Both the position numbers and the translations under genes were made by a program. Positions 6,284 to 7,583 of a stretch of DNA of 7,583 nucleotides are shown here, piece by piece. The stretch is from Bacteroidales bacterium UBA5197 (GTDB lineage: Bacteria > Bacteroidota > Bacteroidia > Bacteroidales > Lentimicrobiaceae), in contig DHVX01000096.1 of assembly GCA_002412885.1 (NCBI GenBank), positions 819 to 8,401 of the forward strand, in the 5' to 3' direction. Within the stretch, counting starts at the first letter, position 1. The number at the start of each line of letters is the position of its first letter. The notes beneath the pieces were generated by a model. That model worked only from the letters and a program-made list of their open reading frames with translations, had not been told where the DNA came from and searched no databases.

Positions 6284-7366
6284 TTATTCAAACGCTTCGA
6301 TTACAGGTAGTGCTTTGAATTCAAAATCATAAAACGCCTGATTTTCCCAGCTGGAGCCATTGGTCGCCTGCGGACCTTTGTAAGCTACCCATTCGCCGCC
6401 CCAGTAAGCAAAACCAATCAGCTGAGAAGATGAGGTTGAAATTCTTTTAATCTCTTTCATAAAGGATAATTGCCCGGCTTCGGAAGCCGGAATTCCAGGT
6501 ATGATCTGATTTTCGCCTCCGATAACATTATTGGTCCAGTCATTCCATTCAAATGTGAAAGGGTAGGAGGTCTCGGCAATCATTACTGGTTTAATGAATC
6601 TGCTGCTCAGTGATTTCAGATCGGTTTCAAGTTTGGATAAATCTTTTCCGTGCCAATTGGGGTAATATGAAATGCCAATGATGTCGTAATCAATACTTTG
6701 CAGATTTGCAAGAAGTTGTTCTGCTCCGTTTGTTCCTGCATAGTGCATCATGATTTTGCAGGAAGTGCTGTTATCCCGCACTGCTTTCACACCTGATTCA
6801 AGCAAACCTTTCAGATTGTCCATATTTGCGGATCTTCCCAAAGGCCACATCATTCCACCGTTTATTTCATTGCCAATCTGAATATAATCCGGCGATATAT
6901 CTGTCATAATTTTGGAGGTGTAGGCGTACACACTATCTTTCAGGATTTCAATATCCAGATTCTGCCATGCGTGAGGAGGTTCCTGGTTTCCGGGATCAGC
7001 CCATGTATCAGAGTAGTGCACAGTAAGCCATACTTTAAGTCCTCGGGCTTTTACTTTTTCCGAGAATGCTTTTACTTCCTGAAACCCTGAAATTCCAGTT
7101 GCAGGACTGTGCCAGATTCTGATTCTTACTGCATTCATACCGGCATTTTTCAGTGTGGTGAGCATGTCTTCCGCCTGACCTTCACGGTTATAAAAAATTA
7201 CACCGTCATTTTCAATCATTGGCAAAAATGAGAGATCAGCTGCTTTGAAAATGAACTTTTCGGGAACCGGTTCAGGGTCGTCCTTTTTTTCCTTGCAGGA
7301 TGAGAATAAAATCAATGGGGAAATCATTAAAATCAAAAAGACAAACAGGTCTGTATATTTCTTCAT
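6284..7366 (-). CDS. Endo-beta-1,4-galactanase lipoprotein, glycoside hydrolase family 53
   Basis: This 360-residue enzyme is predicted to cut beta-1,4-galactan, the side chain of type I arabinogalactan and pectin. A signal peptide (1-23) ends in FSSC with Cys24 as lipidation site. The following KEKKDDPEPVPE is acidic, which could favour outer-surface export in this phylum. The (beta/alpha)8 domain spans about 38-358. It opens with FKAADLSFLPMIENDG, then LKNAGMNAVRIRIWHSP, which is typical of GH53. The catalytic acid/base is Glu167 in YIQIGNEINGGMMWPLG. The nucleophile is Glu265 in MIAETSYPFTFEW, both at the expected clan A positions. YWGGEWVA (321-328) forms a late barrel strand. No carbohydrate-binding module is seen. 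It is the first gene of a two-gene unit with the membrane protein 18 bp downstream, and no SusC/SusD pair is present in the window. Confidence 0.92.
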   Translation of the reverse strand: MKKYTDLFVFLILMISPLILFSSCKEKKDDPEPVPEKFIFKAADLSFLPMIENDGVIFYNREGQAEDMLTTLKNAGMNAVRIRIWHSPATGISGFQEVKAFSEKVKARGLKVWLTVHYSDTWADPGNQEPPHAWQNLDIEILKDSVYAYTSKIMTDISPDYIQIGNEINGGMMWPLGRSANMDNLKGLLESGVKAVRDNSTSCKIMMHYAGTNGAEQLLANLQSIDYDIIGISYYPNWHGKDLSKLETDLKSLSSRFIKPVMIAETSYPFTFEWNDWTNNVIGGENQIIPGIPASEAGQLSFMKEIKRISTSSSQLIGFAYWGGEWVAYKGPQATNGSSWENQAFYDFEFKALPVIEAFE

Positions 7367-7401
7367 TGTTGAGGTCTTTGCAAAAACCGGTAAATTTCAT
7401 G

Positions 7402-7421
7402 TTTTGCTAAATGCAAAAATA
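7402..7421 (-). promoter_or_regulatory. Candidate Bacteroidota -7 element with overlapping inverted repeat
   Basis: On the minus strand TATTTTTG (7421-7414) matches the Bacteroidota -7 consensus TAnnTTTG, about 48 nt ahead of the GH53 start codon. A good -33 TTTG is not seen; only the T-rich GTTTTAC lies roughly 19 nt further upstream. The -7 box overlaps the inverted repeat TTTTGC-n5-GCAAAA (7402-7407 and 7413-7418), a plausible operator for a dimeric regulator. The rest of 7367-7583 shows no gene. Confidence 0.4.
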
Positions 7422-7572
7422 GTCAATTCACCTGTGCATAGTAAAACTTTCGAAATAACTTCCCCATTCTTTTAGCACCCCTTTTATCTCCCGTTACAAC
7501 TAGTGAAAGTGTTCGCTGACAGGCCATTCTTCAAACAGATGTGTCAAAAAACACGAAAGTAATCGTCCCCCT

Positions 7573-7583
7573 GTCATGCTGAG
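7573..7583 (+). repeat. Start of a REP-like element cut by the window edge
   Basis: The last bases, GTCATGCTGAG, match the opening of the REP-like motif seen at 3443, 3594 and 4798 with one substitution. The remainder lies outside the window. Confidence 0.4.

Noticed and set aside
7446..7560. ACTTTCG (7446-7452) and CGAAAGT (7554-7560) as an inverted repeat bounding a small element
   Set aside because: Seven bases separated by about 100 bp in AT-rich DNA is weak, and no flanking duplication or internal structure supports it.

Overview
The window looks like a chromosomal segment from an environmental member of the Bacteroidota. The signs are AT-rich coding DNA, lipoproteins in the local style, a TAnnTTTG-type -7 promoter element ahead of the first gene, no obvious Shine-Dalgarno sites, and intergenic palindromic repeats built on the motif GTCATYCTGAG...GTCGAAG. 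I inferred this from features only and cannot name a genus. All seven protein genes I support lie on the minus strand, so transcription runs from high to low coordinates.

In transcription order, the first unit is a GH53 endo-beta-1,4-galactanase lipoprotein (7366-6284), followed 18 bp later by an unrecognised polytopic membrane protein (6265-4964). It ends in a strong stem-loop terminator that includes the stop codon of the membrane protein. A 212-bp nested palindromic, MITE-like element (4660-4871) comes next. It has terminal inverted repeats, candidate target duplications and a perfect 21-bp GC-rich central hairpin. Just beyond it is a secreted alpha/beta-hydrolase esterase (best start 4631, end 3705).

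A second, about 300-bp inverted-repeat-bounded element (3379-3700) fills the gap to the next unit. That unit is a compact four-gene operon: a DUF4349 membrane-anchored lipoprotein, a HAD phosphatase, a chloramphenicol-acetyltransferase-like protein and a Nudix hydrolase. The first three genes are joined by two ATGA overlaps. A stem-loop plus T-run at about 687-643 closes the operon.

The left end (1-628) is not an ordinary gene. It is a continuous 21-bp-period minisatellite of about 30 units in two sequence families that share one register. One frame is open across it except for a single point-mutation-like stop.

GH53 and the esterase suggest extracellular carbohydrate breakdown. The four-gene operon looks like house-cleaning or small-molecule modification, but no common pathway can be read from the sequence. 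The unusual content is in the non-coding DNA: two MITE-like elements, the GC-rich palindrome, dispersed REP-like motifs and the phased minisatellite. I found no tRNA, rRNA, CRISPR array, transposase or defence system.
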